From positions 1-64,000 of the forward strand of contig JBEVTI010000027.1 in NCBI GenBank assembly GCA_041156125.1: a stretch of 64,000 nt of DNA, given 5' to 3'. Positions 9,139-18,302 of the stretch are shown piece by piece. Position numbers and translations under genes: made by a program. This DNA is from Paraktedonobacter carboxidivorans. Lineage in GTDB: Bacteria; Chloroflexota; Ktedonobacteria; Ktedonobacterales; Ktedonobacteraceae. Positions within the stretch are counted from its first letter, which is position 1; each line of letters opens with the position of its first letter. The notes under the pieces were generated by a model, which saw only the letters and a program-made list of their open reading frames with translations, did not search any database and was not told the DNA's origin.

Positions 9139-9888
9139 ATGGAGGTCTCGATTCATAGTATCTTTGCCAATGTGCTGGAACGTTCGGCAAATCTCGATTC
9201 GCTGGTTGGCTCGATTGCCGAGTGGATCGGGCGCGCCATTATTGAGGGACGCCTGCGACCAGGAGACGACCTGAACTCGGTCGCGCTCTCCAAACAATTC
9301 AAGACCAGCCGCACGCCTGTACGCGAGGCACTAATGCTCCTGGAAAAAGAGGGGCTGGTGACGATTCCGCCGCGCCGCAGGCCCTATGTCACACAGATTA
9401 GCCTGCGCGAAGTGCGCGAGATTTACCAGGTGCGTGCCCATCTCTATACGCTGGTAGCCGACCTGATCGTCACCCAGGCATCAGATGAGGCCATTCGGAA
9501 GCTCTGGGAGCATCAGGCATGTCTGGAGGACGCTGTAAAAGGCGACGATAGAGCCGCGTATTTCTGGGCCAACCTCTCTTTTCGGGCCACCGAGGCTGAA
9601 ATTTGCGGCAACCAGCATCTTGAGCAAATGCTCAGTTCGCTCGGCCTGCGTATCCTCAACCTGCGCCATCAAACGCTGGCCTACCCCGGGCGCATGGAGC
9701 GTTCGCTTAAAGATCATATGCGCCTGATTCAGGCTTATGAAGAGCGCGACTCCCCGGTCGCCCAGGCCATCACAAGATCGCTTGTGCTGCGCGGCCTGGC
9801 CTCCATTGAGCAATCCGAGTGGGTCAGCGCAGCTGTGGAGCGCGAAACTGGCGAAGAAGCGGAAGAGGATAATGGCCAGGACGAGTAA
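9139..9888 (+). CDS. GntR-family transcriptional regulator, FCD subfamily
   Basis: A 249-residue regulator. Residues 25-90 form the GntR winged helix (IAEWIGRAIIEGRLRPGDDL ... TSRTPVREALMLLEKEGLV). The helical C-terminal domain begins LREVREIYQVRAHLYTLVADL, typical of the FCD ligand-binding domain, which often senses carboxylic acids. The ATG at 9139 is preceded by GAGGGGGAG. Divergent placement next to aconitase suggests a carboxylate-responsive role, which is inference. The C-terminus is acidic (EEAEEDNGQDE). Confidence 0.9.
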   Translation: MEVSIHSIFANVLERSANLDSLVGSIAEWIGRAIIEGRLRPGDDLNSVALSKQFKTSRTPVREALMLLEKEGLVTIPPRRRPYVTQISLREVREIYQVRAHLYTLVADLIVTQASDEAIRKLWEHQACLEDAVKGDDRAAYFWANLSFRATEAEICGNQHLEQMLSSLGLRILNLRHQTLAYPGRMERSLKDHMRLIQAYEERDSPVAQAITRSLVLRGLASIEQSEWVSAAVERETGEEAEEDNGQDE

Positions 9889-10039
9889 AATAACCTGTTG
9901 ACAGGTAAGCAGACCTTACCATATGCTAGCAAGCGTTGAGAAAGACATCTCTCAGCGCAAACAAGCGACAGGTGTACCCAGGGACGCGGGAAGCTCCGCG
10001 TACGGGCTCCTGAATAGTATCAAAGGAAAGCGAGGAAAT

Positions 10040-10387
10040 ATGGCTGATCCACGCAACGCCATGGACCTGAAACCAGGATATCGCGGGCGAGCTTTTACTT
10101 CGGATCTCACTGGTCAGGAGTTCTGGCTGGTCGTCGATAAAGGCTTCCAGCCGATGGGACTGGTCATTGGCAACTGCATTTACTCGATGGGCGCGGTACG
10201 CAACTGGCTGGTTGGCATTAAAAGCAACTTCCAGGGCGAAATCAAAGAATACTCCCAGTTAATGTACCAGGCCCGCGAACTGGCTCTGAGCCGCATGCAG
10301 TTCGAGGCCGACCAGTTGGGTGCTGATGGTGTGATTGGAGTTGATATTAACGTTGAATTCCTGCACAATAATGAATGGATGGAAGTA
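10040..10387 (+). CDS. YbjQ-family (heavy-metal-binding domain) protein, exon 1 of an intron-split gene
   Basis: The ATG at 10040 follows GAGGAAAT. The 116 encoded residues contain the YbjQ/UPF0145 core: GLVIGNCIYSMGAVRNWLVG, the YSQLMYQARELALSRM helix and ADQLGADGVIGVDINVEF. The ORF appears to end at 10399 as MEVVRR-stop, but this lacks the family's last strand. The codons after GTA (10385-10387) are the first bases of a group II intron (GTGCG). Joining GTA to 12845 gives MEV-TAIGTAVRYVGNGQ, which restores the conserved GTAV strand and a 143-residue protein. Family members form pentamer-like rings; their biochemical role is uncertain. An in-frame ATG at 9923 exists but lacks a ribosome site. 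Confidence 0.85.
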
Positions 10388-10916
10388 GTGCGCCGTTAGA
10401 GGCGATTATGGAATTCCCGTGTAACACGGGGGAAGTTGGGAGCAAATGACTTCCAGGACAATGCCTTACTTAGAGGGGAAACCCGAAAAGGACAAGAGCA
10501 TGGCATTAAAGCGGAAACAGTTAGAAGGTATGTATGGCTGAGATCCGCAAGTCCTGTACGCATGGTGAGTGAAAAACGAACCAGAGTTCGACCTGGTGGA
10601 TATCCACACCCACCGCAACATACTTGAAGCGGTGACGCCGTAAGACATTGAGCGCGTATGCCAATGGAAATATGCAACTGGTCACTTCGGTTGCAAAACG
10701 CTCCCTACGGCGGAGGTTCGGCAATAAGCCGAGTGTGAAAGCACAGAATGTGGCACCTACACGTACTACACGTTCCATAATTGTAACAACGGGATTGTCT
10801 ATGGGACGCGAGTCCTACGACAACGGAACTCCCATAGTAGTCCGAGTCGGGGAAAGCCCGGCACATGGCAAAGGGGAGTAGGTATCAGGAGTTCAGAAGA
10901 TACGGAGGCATGCGTA

Positions 10917-12740
10917 ATGCAAGACACCCAAGTATACCTGGAACTCATCCAAGAGCGAGGCAGAAAAGGTCTGCCACTAGAACGAGTCTACAGGCAAATG
11001 TTCAACAAGAACCTGTACCTCACGGCCTATGGAAAAATCTATCGGAATGCTGGCGCCATGACACCGGGCACGCCGCAGGAAACGGTGGATGGTATGTCAG
11101 AGGAGAAAATCGACACGATCATGGAAGCAATGCGACATGAGCGGTATCGATGCAATCCTGTGTGCAGGACGTATATCCCGAAGAAAAACGGGAAACCACA
11201 GCCTCCTGGCATGCCAACATCGTCAGACAAGCTGGTTCAGGAAGTGCTACGCTCCATTCTGAGTGCGTATTACGAACCCCAGTTCAGTGACCATTCACAC
11301 GGCTTTCGCCCAGGCAGAGGCTGCCACACGGCGCTACAGGAGATCTACTACAAATGGCCGGGAACCAACTGGTTCATTGAGGGCGACATCTCAGCATGTT
11401 TTGACAGGTTAGATCATGAGCTCATTCTGGAAACGCTTCAGGAGAAAGTTCATGATGGAAGGATCATTCGTCTGGTCCAGAATATGCTTGATGCAGGCTA
11501 TATAGAAAACTGGAAGAGGCATAAAACACTTAGCGGCACGCCGCAAGGTGGAATAATCAGCCCGATCCTGTCGAACATTCTGCTCGACAAGCTGGACAAA
11601 TACGTAGAAACGGTTCTCATCCCAAAGTACACCAGAGGTGAAAAGAAGCGGCTCAGCCCGGAATATCAGCGCATCCGAGGGCAATATTATGTTCAGCGGA
11701 AACGCGGAAACAGAGAAGAGGCCAGAAAGCTGCGCAAACACTTCCAGGCCATACCATCAATTGACACCAAAGACCCAACATACCGACGACTGCGCTACGT
11801 CCGCTATGCAGACGACTTTCTACTAGGGTTTATCGGCCCCAAGTCTGAAGCGGAAGAAATCAAAAGAGAAATTAGCAGGTTCCTGCAAGAAGAACTCAAG
11901 CTTGAACTCTCCAAGGCCAGGACGCTCATCACCAACGCAAGAAGTGAAAAAGCGAGATTTCTGGGATACGAGATTGGTGTAACCCAGGCAGATGCAAAAC
12001 AGCATGCAGATACCCGGAAAGCCGGAACTGTCAGCCGTAGAAGCAGCAATGGGCGAGCCAAACTTGGCATCCCAAAGGACGTGCAGGACGCATATAGCCA
12101 GAAATATATGCGCAACGGAAAAGCAGTCCATCGGCCAGAGCTGGAAAATGAGGGTGTCTTTGACATCATCACCAAATACCAGCTCGAATTTTGGGATATT
12201 GCCAACTATTACAAACTGGCCAGTAACATGCACACGCTCAAGTATCTCAAATGGGTGATGGAAATCTCACTCACAAAGACGCTGGCGAAAAAGCTGAAAT
12301 GTTCAGTCAATCAGGTGTATGAGAAATACCGGGCAGAGATAGAGGCAGGCGGAAAAACCTATCAGGGGTTACGAGTGATCGTGCCCAGGGAAGGCAAAGA
12401 CCCCCTTATGGCAACATGGGGAGGTATACCGCTGATTTGGGATATAAAAGCAACCCTTGAGGACCAACCCGGACAACTGCATGGCAACGCCAGATCAGAA
12501 CTCGAAAAGCGCCTTCTGGCGCGGGAATGTGAGCACTGTGGTGCCACAGACCACATCGAGGTCCACCATATTCGCGCTCTCAAAGACCTGCAAAAGTACA
12601 CAGGTCGCGAGAAACCGGAGTGGGTTAAGATCATGGCTGCGCGCGTGCGCAAAAGACTCGTTCTGTGTCAGACCTGCCATCAAGATGTCACCTACGGGCG
12701 ACCAATGAGGCGAGTCAAAGCTCAAGGAGGTCAACAATGA
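10917..12740 (+). CDS. ltrA: Group II intron-encoded reverse transcriptase/maturase with HNH endonuclease
   Basis: A 607-residue multifunctional protein that helps the intron splice and reverse-splice into DNA. The reverse transcriptase has GFRPGRGCH, the GTPQGGIISPILSNILLD block and the catalytic YADD (RYVRYADDFLLG). The maturase X domain follows (about residues 390-470). A C-terminal HNH domain has CEHCGATDHIEVHHI and LCQTCHQDV, with its zinc cysteines and histidines present. GGAGG at 10904-10908 sets the start. The coding part lies in domain IV and ends 13 bp before domain V. Nothing suggests inactivation. The gene symbol is used generically. Confidence 0.95.
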   Translation: MQDTQVYLELIQERGRKGLPLERVYRQMFNKNLYLTAYGKIYRNAGAMTPGTPQETVDGMSEEKIDTIMEAMRHERYRCNPVCRTYIPKKNGKPQPPGMPTSSDKLVQEVLRSILSAYYEPQFSDHSHGFRPGRGCHTALQEIYYKWPGTNWFIEGDISACFDRLDHELILETLQEKVHDGRIIRLVQNMLDAGYIENWKRHKTLSGTPQGGIISPILSNILLDKLDKYVETVLIPKYTRGEKKRLSPEYQRIRGQYYVQRKRGNREEARKLRKHFQAIPSIDTKDPTYRRLRYVRYADDFLLGFIGPKSEAEEIKREISRFLQEELKLELSKARTLITNARSEKARFLGYEIGVTQADAKQHADTRKAGTVSRRSSNGRAKLGIPKDVQDAYSQKYMRNGKAVHRPELENEGVFDIITKYQLEFWDIANYYKLASNMHTLKYLKWVMEISLTKTLAKKLKCSVNQVYEKYRAEIEAGGKTYQGLRVIVPREGKDPLMATWGGIPLIWDIKATLEDQPGQLHGNARSELEKRLLARECEHCGATDHIEVHHIRALKDLQKYTGREKPEWVKIMAARVRKRLVLCQTCHQDVTYGRPMRRVKAQGGQQ

Positions 12741-12753
12741 CACTGATGCTAGA

Positions 12754-12787
12754 GAGCCGGATGCCGGGAAACTGGCACGTCCGGTTC
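12754..12787 (+). ncRNA. Group II intron domain V catalytic hairpin
   Basis: A 34-nt hairpin reading GAGCCGGATGCCGG-GAAA-CTGGCACGTCCGGTTC. It has the GNRA-type tetraloop and two-base bulge of domain V, where the catalytic metals bind. It sits just after the maturase stop, as expected. Confidence 0.9.
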
Positions 12788-12844
12788 GGAGGAGGGGAGT
12801 CGGAAAAGTACCAGCAATGGCAACTCGTTGGCTTCCTATCCTAC

Positions 12845-12928
12845 ACGGCAATTGGGACAGCTGTACGCTATGTCGGCAATGGCCAGCCGCCCACTAATCA
12901 GGGTCGCGTCAGCGTCCCCACTAGCTAG
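12845..12928 (+). CDS. YbjQ-family protein, exon 2
   Basis: After intron removal the frame continues TAIGTAVRYVGNGQPPTNQG to a TAG at 12926-12928, adding 27 residues. The (A)xGTAV motif is the C-terminal signature strand of YbjQ proteins and is absent from the unspliced ORF. The reading frame fits exactly when the intron ends at 12844, which supports the splice sites. No start codon or ribosome site precedes this piece, so it can only be made by splicing. Confidence 0.8.
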   Translation, partial: TAIGTAVRYVGNGQPPTNQGRVSVPTS

Positions 12929-12964
12929 GCCTGGCAAATTATCTTCTCATTTTTAGTCAAGCAA

Positions 12965-13019
12965 AGAGAGAAACGCGCCGAGAATGGGCCAGGCCTGTTT
13001 CCAGCACGCGTTTCTCTCT
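12965..13019 (+). terminator. Hairpin downstream of the YbjQ exon 2
   Basis: A 13-bp perfect outer stem (AGAGAGAAACGCG at 12965-12977 with CGCGTTTCTCTCT at 13007-13019) around a partly paired GC interior. It lies 36 bp after the TAG and probably ends the YbjQ/intron transcript. Confidence 0.5.
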
Positions 13020-13170
13020 GCCTGCGCGCCCCCAGGCAAAAGCCAGAGCAACCCGGCAGAATACTCGCTGGCAATTGATAGCCATAGGCGTGCAAATACT
13101 GGCTGAGTCACTACCCACACTTGCCACTACGTGTTTAAGAGAGGAAACTTGTTTGAAAGAAGGGAATCCT

Positions 13171-13863
13171 ATGCACAATAAACACATCCGCTCGGGTTTA
13201 AGAATAAGTATGCTTGCACTCCTCGTGGCGTTGTTGGCCGCGTGTACTATGGGTATCACGCCTGGGACAAACCAGGGACAATCCCTCACCAGCCCAACCG
13301 CTACTACGCCCGTTATGTCAACAGCTACAACAACTGCTACAGCGCCTGCGATACATACAACGGCAACAACGGCCACGCCCAGGCCCTCTGCAACTAAAAC
13401 GCCCCAGAAGACCGCCACTGCTACACCTAAACCCTCTGGCTACGTCATTTCAACAGCCGCGGCTCAGGCTGTTTTTCAATTGATCAACCAGGAACGCGCC
13501 AGCCAGGGACTGTCCGCGCTGAAATGGAGCACGGGCCTGGTCAGAAGCGCGCATTTGCATAATCTCTGGATGCTACGGGACAACAAACTCTCACATCAAC
13601 TCTCTGGTGAAGCTGGACTGTTCCCACGCATTAACGCGCAAGGGGTCTCCGGGAGCATGGTCGCCGAGAACATTGGCTATGGCTGGGGTAACGCGGTCAG
13701 GGCCGCAGCTGGACTGAATACATCGATGTTTGCCGAAACACCTCCCGACAATGGCCACCGCCTGAATATTCTTTCCACAGCCACTATCGTAGGCATTGAT
13801 GTGATTGTGAATACACATAACTCACAGGTCTGGCTGACTGAGGATTTCGCGCAGACCGCATAG
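13171..13863 (+). CDS. Secreted SCP/CAP-domain lipoprotein
   Basis: A 230-residue exported protein. A signal segment (MLALLVALLAAC) ends in a lipobox, so Cys is probably lipidated. A low-complexity Thr/Ala/Pro linker of about 70 residues follows. The C-terminal 130 residues are a CAP/SCP domain: LINQERASQGLSALKWSTGL, SAHLHNLWMLRDNKLSHQL, ENIGYG and PPDNGHRLNILS with the conserved His residues. AAGGGA upstream supports the ATG at 13171 over the in-frame TTG/ATG further up. Bacterial CAP proteins are extracellular with mostly unknown activity. The gene stands alone. Confidence 0.88.
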   Translation: MHNKHIRSGLRISMLALLVALLAACTMGITPGTNQGQSLTSPTATTPVMSTATTTATAPAIHTTATTATPRPSATKTPQKTATATPKPSGYVISTAAAQAVFQLINQERASQGLSALKWSTGLVRSAHLHNLWMLRDNKLSHQLSGEAGLFPRINAQGVSGSMVAENIGYGWGNAVRAAAGLNTSMFAETPPDNGHRLNILSTATIVGIDVIVNTHNSQVWLTEDFAQTA

Positions 13864-13926
13864 GCTTTAGCAGCCAATTTGCCAGTTATTGTGGTTAGAT
13901 GGCTGGTATCTCCCGGCAGAGATGAA

Positions 13927-13935
13927 TGCTATACT
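13927..13935 (+). promoter_or_regulatory. Extended -10 promoter (TGCTATACT)
   Basis: TG-C-TATACT lies 42 bp upstream of the aminotransferase-like start, with no clear -35. The same extended -10 form precedes several other genes here. Confidence 0.45.
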
Positions 13936-13976
13936 TGGCAAAGAAATAGGTTTTAGTTCTTTGCCTGGAAGATAGG

Positions 13977-15161
13977 ATGTCCACTATGACATTTGACCTG
14001 CAACGCGCGCGCCTGGAGACGCCAGGGACTGCCCATGTGCTCCATTTCAACAATGCCGGTTCCGCCCTCACATCTCAGCCTGTGCTCGACGCCACCAGCG
14101 CGTATCTCCAGCGCGAGGCGCAGATCGGCGGGTACGAAGCCGCGCTCGAGGCTCACGAGGCGCTGGAAAATACCTACCTCGCCGTCGCCAGGCTGATCGG
14201 GGCCAAACGCTCGGAAATCGCCCTGACAGAAAGCGCTGACTCGGCCTGGAACCGCGCTTTCTACTCTATTTCTTTCAAACCCGGCGACCGCGTGCTGACC
14301 TCAAAGGCTGAATATCATAGTAACTATATTGTCTATCTACAAGCGCAAAAACGGCTTGGTATCACGATTGAGGCTGTACCTAATGACGAATATGGGCAGC
14401 TTGATGTCGCGGCCCTGCGCCAGATGCTCGACGAACGTGTCAGGCTTATCTCGGTCACACATATCCCGACCAGCGGTGGCCTGGTCAATCCCGCCGCTGA
14501 GATTGGCAAAGTGGCACGCGAACATGGCATCCTTTATCTGCTCGATGCCTGCCAGTCGATCGGCCAGATACCTATCAATGTCGAGACCATCGGCTGCGAC
14601 CTGCTCTCAGCCACAGGCCGCAAATATCTGCGCGCTCCTCGCGGCACTGGTTTTCTCTACGTCCGCGAGACCATGGTGGACCAGCTTGAGCCCCTCATTC
14701 TGAGCGGCTTCAGTGCCGAGTGGACTTCGCCAACCACTTACGAGGTCCATGCCGGGGCCAATCGCTTCGAGAACTTTGAAAGCAATAAGGCCGCCATGCT
14801 TGGTCTGGGGGTGGCCATCGATTATGCTATGCAATGGGATATCGCAGCAACGTGGCGGCGTATACGCACCCTGGCCTACACCCTGCGCACCGGGCTTGCC
14901 GCGCTACCCGGTGTACTCGTCCACGACCGCGGCCTCGTCCAATGCGGTATTGTCACCTTTACCGTTGAAGGTCACGAACCGGCTGCTATCCAGCGCCTGC
15001 TCAGTGAGCAACATATCAATGTCACTGTGGCGTCACGCTCATCCACCCTGCTCGATCTCTCCGAACGAAGCCTGGAGAGCATGATTCGCGCCTCAGTGCA
15101 TTACTACAATTCCGAGGAAGAAGTCGCGCGTTTCTGCGAGACCATCGCGACTCTGGCATAA
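13977..15161 (+). CDS. PLP-dependent class V aminotransferase / cysteine-desulfurase-like protein
   Basis: A 394-residue fold-type I PLP enzyme. The Schiff-base lysine is in SATGRKYLRAPRGTGFLYV. The DACQSIGQIP segment supplies the PLP-pyridine Asp, and HFNNAGSALTSQPVLD is the N-terminal signature. The SufS/NifS-type mobile-loop catalytic Cys is not evident near the C-terminus (LLDLSERSLESMIRASVHYYN). An activity other than cysteine desulfuration, or a selenocysteine-lyase/isopenicillin-epimerase-like role, is therefore as likely. GGAAGATAGG abuts the ATG at 13977, and the ATG at 13986 is also possible. It is convergent with the kinase that follows (6-bp gap). Confidence 0.85.
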   Translation: MSTMTFDLQRARLETPGTAHVLHFNNAGSALTSQPVLDATSAYLQREAQIGGYEAALEAHEALENTYLAVARLIGAKRSEIALTESADSAWNRAFYSISFKPGDRVLTSKAEYHSNYIVYLQAQKRLGITIEAVPNDEYGQLDVAALRQMLDERVRLISVTHIPTSGGLVNPAAEIGKVAREHGILYLLDACQSIGQIPINVETIGCDLLSATGRKYLRAPRGTGFLYVRETMVDQLEPLILSGFSAEWTSPTTYEVHAGANRFENFESNKAAMLGLGVAIDYAMQWDIAATWRRIRTLAYTLRTGLAALPGVLVHDRGLVQCGIVTFTVEGHEPAAIQRLLSEQHINVTVASRSSTLLDLSERSLESMIRASVHYYNSEEEVARFCETIATLA

Positions 15162-15167
15162 TACCGT

Positions 15168-17228
15168 TCAGTTTGAGGAGGTAAACAGGAGCTTATTGCT
15201 ATTGTCCGGCTCTACAAAGACCATAGTCAGGGCATGGTTCCAACTGGCTAGCGCTGGCGTCATTGTACTCTTCGCGCCGACCTGGGGCTTGCTCATCCAG
15301 TTTACCCCATCATGAGAGAAGACGACCTCGATATTATGGCTGATATCGTTTGCTACGAAGACCATATAAAGTATGTTGTTCAAAACAAGCAGCGCTGGAG
15401 CCGCTGAACTGGAGTATCCCACGTGCTGGCTCCCGCTCCAGGTATTTCCGCCGTTCATTGAAGACATAATCAATAAAGCGTTATCCTGACTGGTATCTAC
15501 ATAAGCCAGAAATAATGCACCATTGAAATAAGTCAGCGCGGGAGGCGTCGTAGTAGATATCCCCACAGGTTTCATGCCACTCCAATTCACTCCATCAGTT
15601 GAGGAAATGGTCAAAAGACCATTACTACCATCTTTGGCGACAAAAGCTATATAGAGCGCGCCATCCGCTTGTGATACAGCCATTGCCGGGCTTGCCTGGG
15701 TAGATTGAGAAGTGGTCTGAATAGGGTTCCAGATTCTTGCATCTGTTGAAGAGGTGATGACAAGATTCTGGAAAAAATCGTTTGTCACAAAAGCCATGAA
15801 GTACCGCTTTTGTTGTGCCCAATAGATCAAGGATGGAGTTGTTGAACTATATTGATTTATATCGAGTTCAAGCCCCCAGTGTGCCCCTCCATCCGTTGAA
15901 GAGACCATTAGCAGGCCATTGCCAGTGTTTGTATTCACAAATGCTGCATACAGTGGAGCGTTCAGTTTATCCTGAGCAACCAGCGCAGGTGATATGCCGC
16001 TGGCTGGGGCGGATGGACCGAGGGGCTGGCTCTTACTCCAGGCAGAGACTAGCTGCCTGGGTGTAGGTGTCGCTCCTGGCTGAGGAGAGGCCGTCTTGCT
16101 CTTATGACCCTGACCCCCTATATAGATGCCCAAGCCTATCCCAAGCGTAGCCAGACCTGCCAGGGCCAGAAAAACGCGCCGCTCTATCCACCCTGGCCGT
16201 CCAGAAGCTGGCAAGGGAGCCTGTAGCTGGACAGGCAGGGGAGGAGGCTGAATTTCCAGCGTTGTGCTATTGTGCGGCGGACTCCCGTACGTCGAGGAGT
16301 TTCCTGGCATAGCATTATTGGGCAGCGGATTCCCGTACGTCGAGGAGTTCCCTGGCATAGCATTATTGGATAGCGGCGGGAGTACCAGGGGTAAGCCAGC
16401 AGCAGGTTGATTAGCAAGGTGTACAAAGATTGCCTGGATGCTCCTGACATCGGCAGGCCGCTCAGCTGGTTCAAGCTGGATCATTTGCGTAATGCTTGCA
16501 GCTAATTCCGCGGGAATGGACGGATTAAAGCTCTGAAGTGGAGGAAAGCTAAAAAGTGTTGGCTGATTATCGTAAGGAAAATGGCCGCTGAGCAAATGAT
16601 GCAGAGTTGCTCCCAGACTATAGATATCCGAACGGGGCGTTGTTTGCTCGTGCAGATAACCGGCTTGCTCTGGAGGCGCATAGCCAGGGGTGCGAAAGGG
16701 AGATGTATCACTTGTCTGACCAGGAGTAAAAAAACGCGCAATACCGAAATCGATCAAATAAATCTGGCCACGATCTATTGTGCGCATAATATTGGTAGGT
16801 TTGAGGTCGCGAAAGACGATTGGCCTGGGCAACTGAGTATGCAAATAATGGAGTACATCGCAAAGCTGAATACCAATTTGTAACACTTCCCCCACTGGCA
16901 GCTTTCCCCCGCGCATCGCTTGATACTCTTCCAAAGTGGTACCCGTGATAAAATCCATGACCAGGTACCATTTGCCATCCTCCATGAAGAAATCCCTGAC
17001 GTGCGGTAGATTTTGATGCCTGAGTTTTTCTAGCAGTAAAGCCTCTTGCTCAAAATTTTTAGCAGCATTATCAAGCTCTTTTGGCGATTTCAAGTGATCC
17101 TGACGCATCTCTTTGACCGCCACAAACCGCTCACCAAAATGCCTATCCTTCGCCCGATACACATTAGCCATACCACCTCCACCAATGCGGTCAATTAATT
17201 CGTAACGCGTTCTGAGAATTTTTCCCAT
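15168..17228 (-). CDS. Membrane Ser/Thr protein kinase with extracellular beta-propeller
   Basis: A 686-residue receptor-like kinase. Residues 8-270 are the kinase: GGGGMANVY loop, VAVKEM lysine, VFRDLKPTN catalytic loop (Phe replaces the usual His), IDFGIARF and GYAPPEQ. A Pro/Asn-rich linker with a perfect 16-residue tandem repeat comes next, then one transmembrane helix (VFLALAGLATLGIGLGIYIG). About 290 outer residues form repeated sialidase/BNR-like blades (LLTISSTDGVNWSG, LLIMSSMNGGNTWSG). The outer propeller probably senses a ligand and the inner kinase signals. The partner is unknown. Confidence 0.92.
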   Translation of the reverse strand: MGKILRTRYELIDRIGGGGMANVYRAKDRHFGERFVAVKEMRQDHLKSPKELDNAAKNFEQEALLLEKLRHQNLPHVRDFFMEDGKWYLVMDFITGTTLEEYQAMRGGKLPVGEVLQIGIQLCDVLHYLHTQLPRPIVFRDLKPTNIMRTIDRGQIYLIDFGIARFFTPGQTSDTSPFRTPGYAPPEQAGYLHEQTTPRSDIYSLGATLHHLLSGHFPYDNQPTLFSFPPLQSFNPSIPAELAASITQMIQLEPAERPADVRSIQAIFVHLANQPAAGLPLVLPPLSNNAMPGNSSTYGNPLPNNAMPGNSSTYGSPPHNSTTLEIQPPPLPVQLQAPLPASGRPGWIERRVFLALAGLATLGIGLGIYIGGQGHKSKTASPQPGATPTPRQLVSAWSKSQPLGPSAPASGISPALVAQDKLNAPLYAAFVNTNTGNGLLMVSSTDGGAHWGLELDINQYSSTTPSLIYWAQQKRYFMAFVTNDFFQNLVITSSTDARIWNPIQTTSQSTQASPAMAVSQADGALYIAFVAKDGSNGLLTISSTDGVNWSGMKPVGISTTTPPALTYFNGALFLAYVDTSQDNALLIMSSMNGGNTWSGSQHVGYSSSAAPALLVLNNILYMVFVANDISHNIEVVFSHDGVNWMSKPQVGAKSTMTPALASWNHALTMVFVEPDNSNKLLFTSSN
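16281..16376 (-). repeat. 48-bp tandem duplication inside the kinase linker
   Basis: Units 16281-16328 and 16329-16376 are nearly identical and in frame. They encode NNAMPGNSSTYG twice between the kinase domain and the membrane helix. This looks like a recent slippage duplication. Confidence 0.85.
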
Positions 17229-17411
17229 ACCTTACTCTTTTCACTTGAAATGCAGTGAATTCAGCCTGCTAACTGAAATATAACCGTATATACAACCCCG
17301 CACCCTTGTTGAGTAGAAAAAACTTTCAGATTCTATGAAAGACAAAGATCCTCATTAGCAAAATTATAGCATAGCTTTGCTTCTATTGACTAACAAAGAG
17401 CTGGTTGAAAC

Positions 17412-17888
17412 TCAGCCACTTACCCGACTATTCGGCGGCAAAGCCGCCAGGTATACATTCTCGAAGTATCTCTCCATGATACGTTCAGGCGTGCGCGACG
17501 GCAGAAAGCCTACTTTTTTATATAATCCATGCGCGTCCCTGGTCATCAAGAGCCAGCGGCGCAATCCTTGCAGTTCAGGATGCCCCACGATTATTTCCAT
17601 CAACCACGTGCTTAAACCCTGACCACGGTACTCCTCAAGCATAAAAACATCGCCAATATAGGCAAAAGTAGCATAATCGCTAATCACCCGCGCAAAACCC
17701 ACCTGGCGCGTTCCATGATATACCCCAAAAGGCAGCGAATGCTCTATGGAACGCTCTACTAGCGGGCGCGGAATACCCTTCGCCCAGTACGAGCGACTCA
17801 AAAAGTGGTGAATCATTTCCATATCCAGGCGAGCGCGCTCAGTGCTCACTGTATACTCGCCGCGTTCCCAGGTCTGCTGCATATTCAT
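17412..17888 (-). CDS. GNAT-family N-acetyltransferase
   Basis: A 158-residue acetyl-CoA-dependent transferase. The acetyl-CoA pyrophosphate motif is clear: FAYIGDVFMLEEYRGQGLSTWLM (V...R-x-x-G-x-G). The C-terminal GLYKKVGF(L) strand is typical of the family. AAGGAG is seven bases before the ATG at 17888, while a GTG at 17894 is too close to it. The substrate cannot be told from sequence. It lies between a kinase and metH, divergent from metH. Confidence 0.88.
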   Translation of the reverse strand: MNMQQTWERGEYTVSTERARLDMEMIHHFLSRSYWAKGIPRPLVERSIEHSLPFGVYHGTRQVGFARVISDYATFAYIGDVFMLEEYRGQGLSTWLMEIIVGHPELQGLRRWLLMTRDAHGLYKKVGFLPSRTPERIMERYFENVYLAALPPNSRVSG

Positions 17889-18302
17889 CGACACGCTCCT
17901 TGCTCATTAGCTGAGCATAATAGACAAAGATGCCCCTCAGTATGCGCCTCCAGGCCCAATAACACAACAGCCAATTCAGGCCCACCGTTGGGCCATTTTG
18001 CGCTATGCAAACTCATGGGTGGATCGATTTTTCGCACACGTGTTATAATAACAGCTAAAGCAATCAGACGACTTGTTATCTCCGCTACACGGCGCGGTTA
18101 GTATACTGATTTTGCAGCAAAGCTAAGGATATCCCGGATTTCTACCGCGAACTGGTCGCCGCTCTGGCCAGCAAGTGACCCTATCTACCCTTGAGATGAA
18201 GTGGCCATCTTAAACTAAAGATTTGTCGCCTATGGTGTTCAGCCAGGAAAAAAGGCCATTAAAGAGCCTATGAACTCCATAAAGGGGATTTGGAGGAAGA
18301 AC
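17889..18302 (+). promoter_or_regulatory. metH upstream region with extended -10 promoter
   Basis: TG-T-TATAAT at 18041-18049 gives a likely start near 18056 and a leader of about 245 nt before metH. I see no cobalamin or SAM riboswitch signature. Positions about 18112-18178 read as the tail of a protein (KAKDIPDFYRELVAALASK-stop) without a start. This may be debris of a lost gene. Confidence 0.4.

Larger units (their letters stand above)
10388..12844 (+). mobile_element. Group II intron, complete, inserted in the YbjQ-family gene
   Basis: The 5' end GTGCG at 10388 matches the GUGYG consensus. It opens a domain I stem, CGCC-GTTAGA-GGCG. The intron protein lies in domain IV. Domain V is at 12754-12787 with the expected GAGCCGG...GGGAAAC...CCGGTTC shape, and domain VI ends in CCTAC at 12844, giving the required AY end. 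A hairpin at 10674-10694 (about intron nt 287-307) exposes TCACTTC. Five of its bases pair with GAAGT of the 5' exon, which makes it an EBS1 candidate. All parts look intact, so the element is probably splicing-competent and perhaps mobile. The 2457-nt length is normal. Confidence 0.9.

Noticed and set aside
17889..18302. Cobalamin or SAM riboswitch before metH
   Set aside because: I could not find the B12-box or SAM core. Only an extended -10 promoter and a short protein-like remnant were seen.
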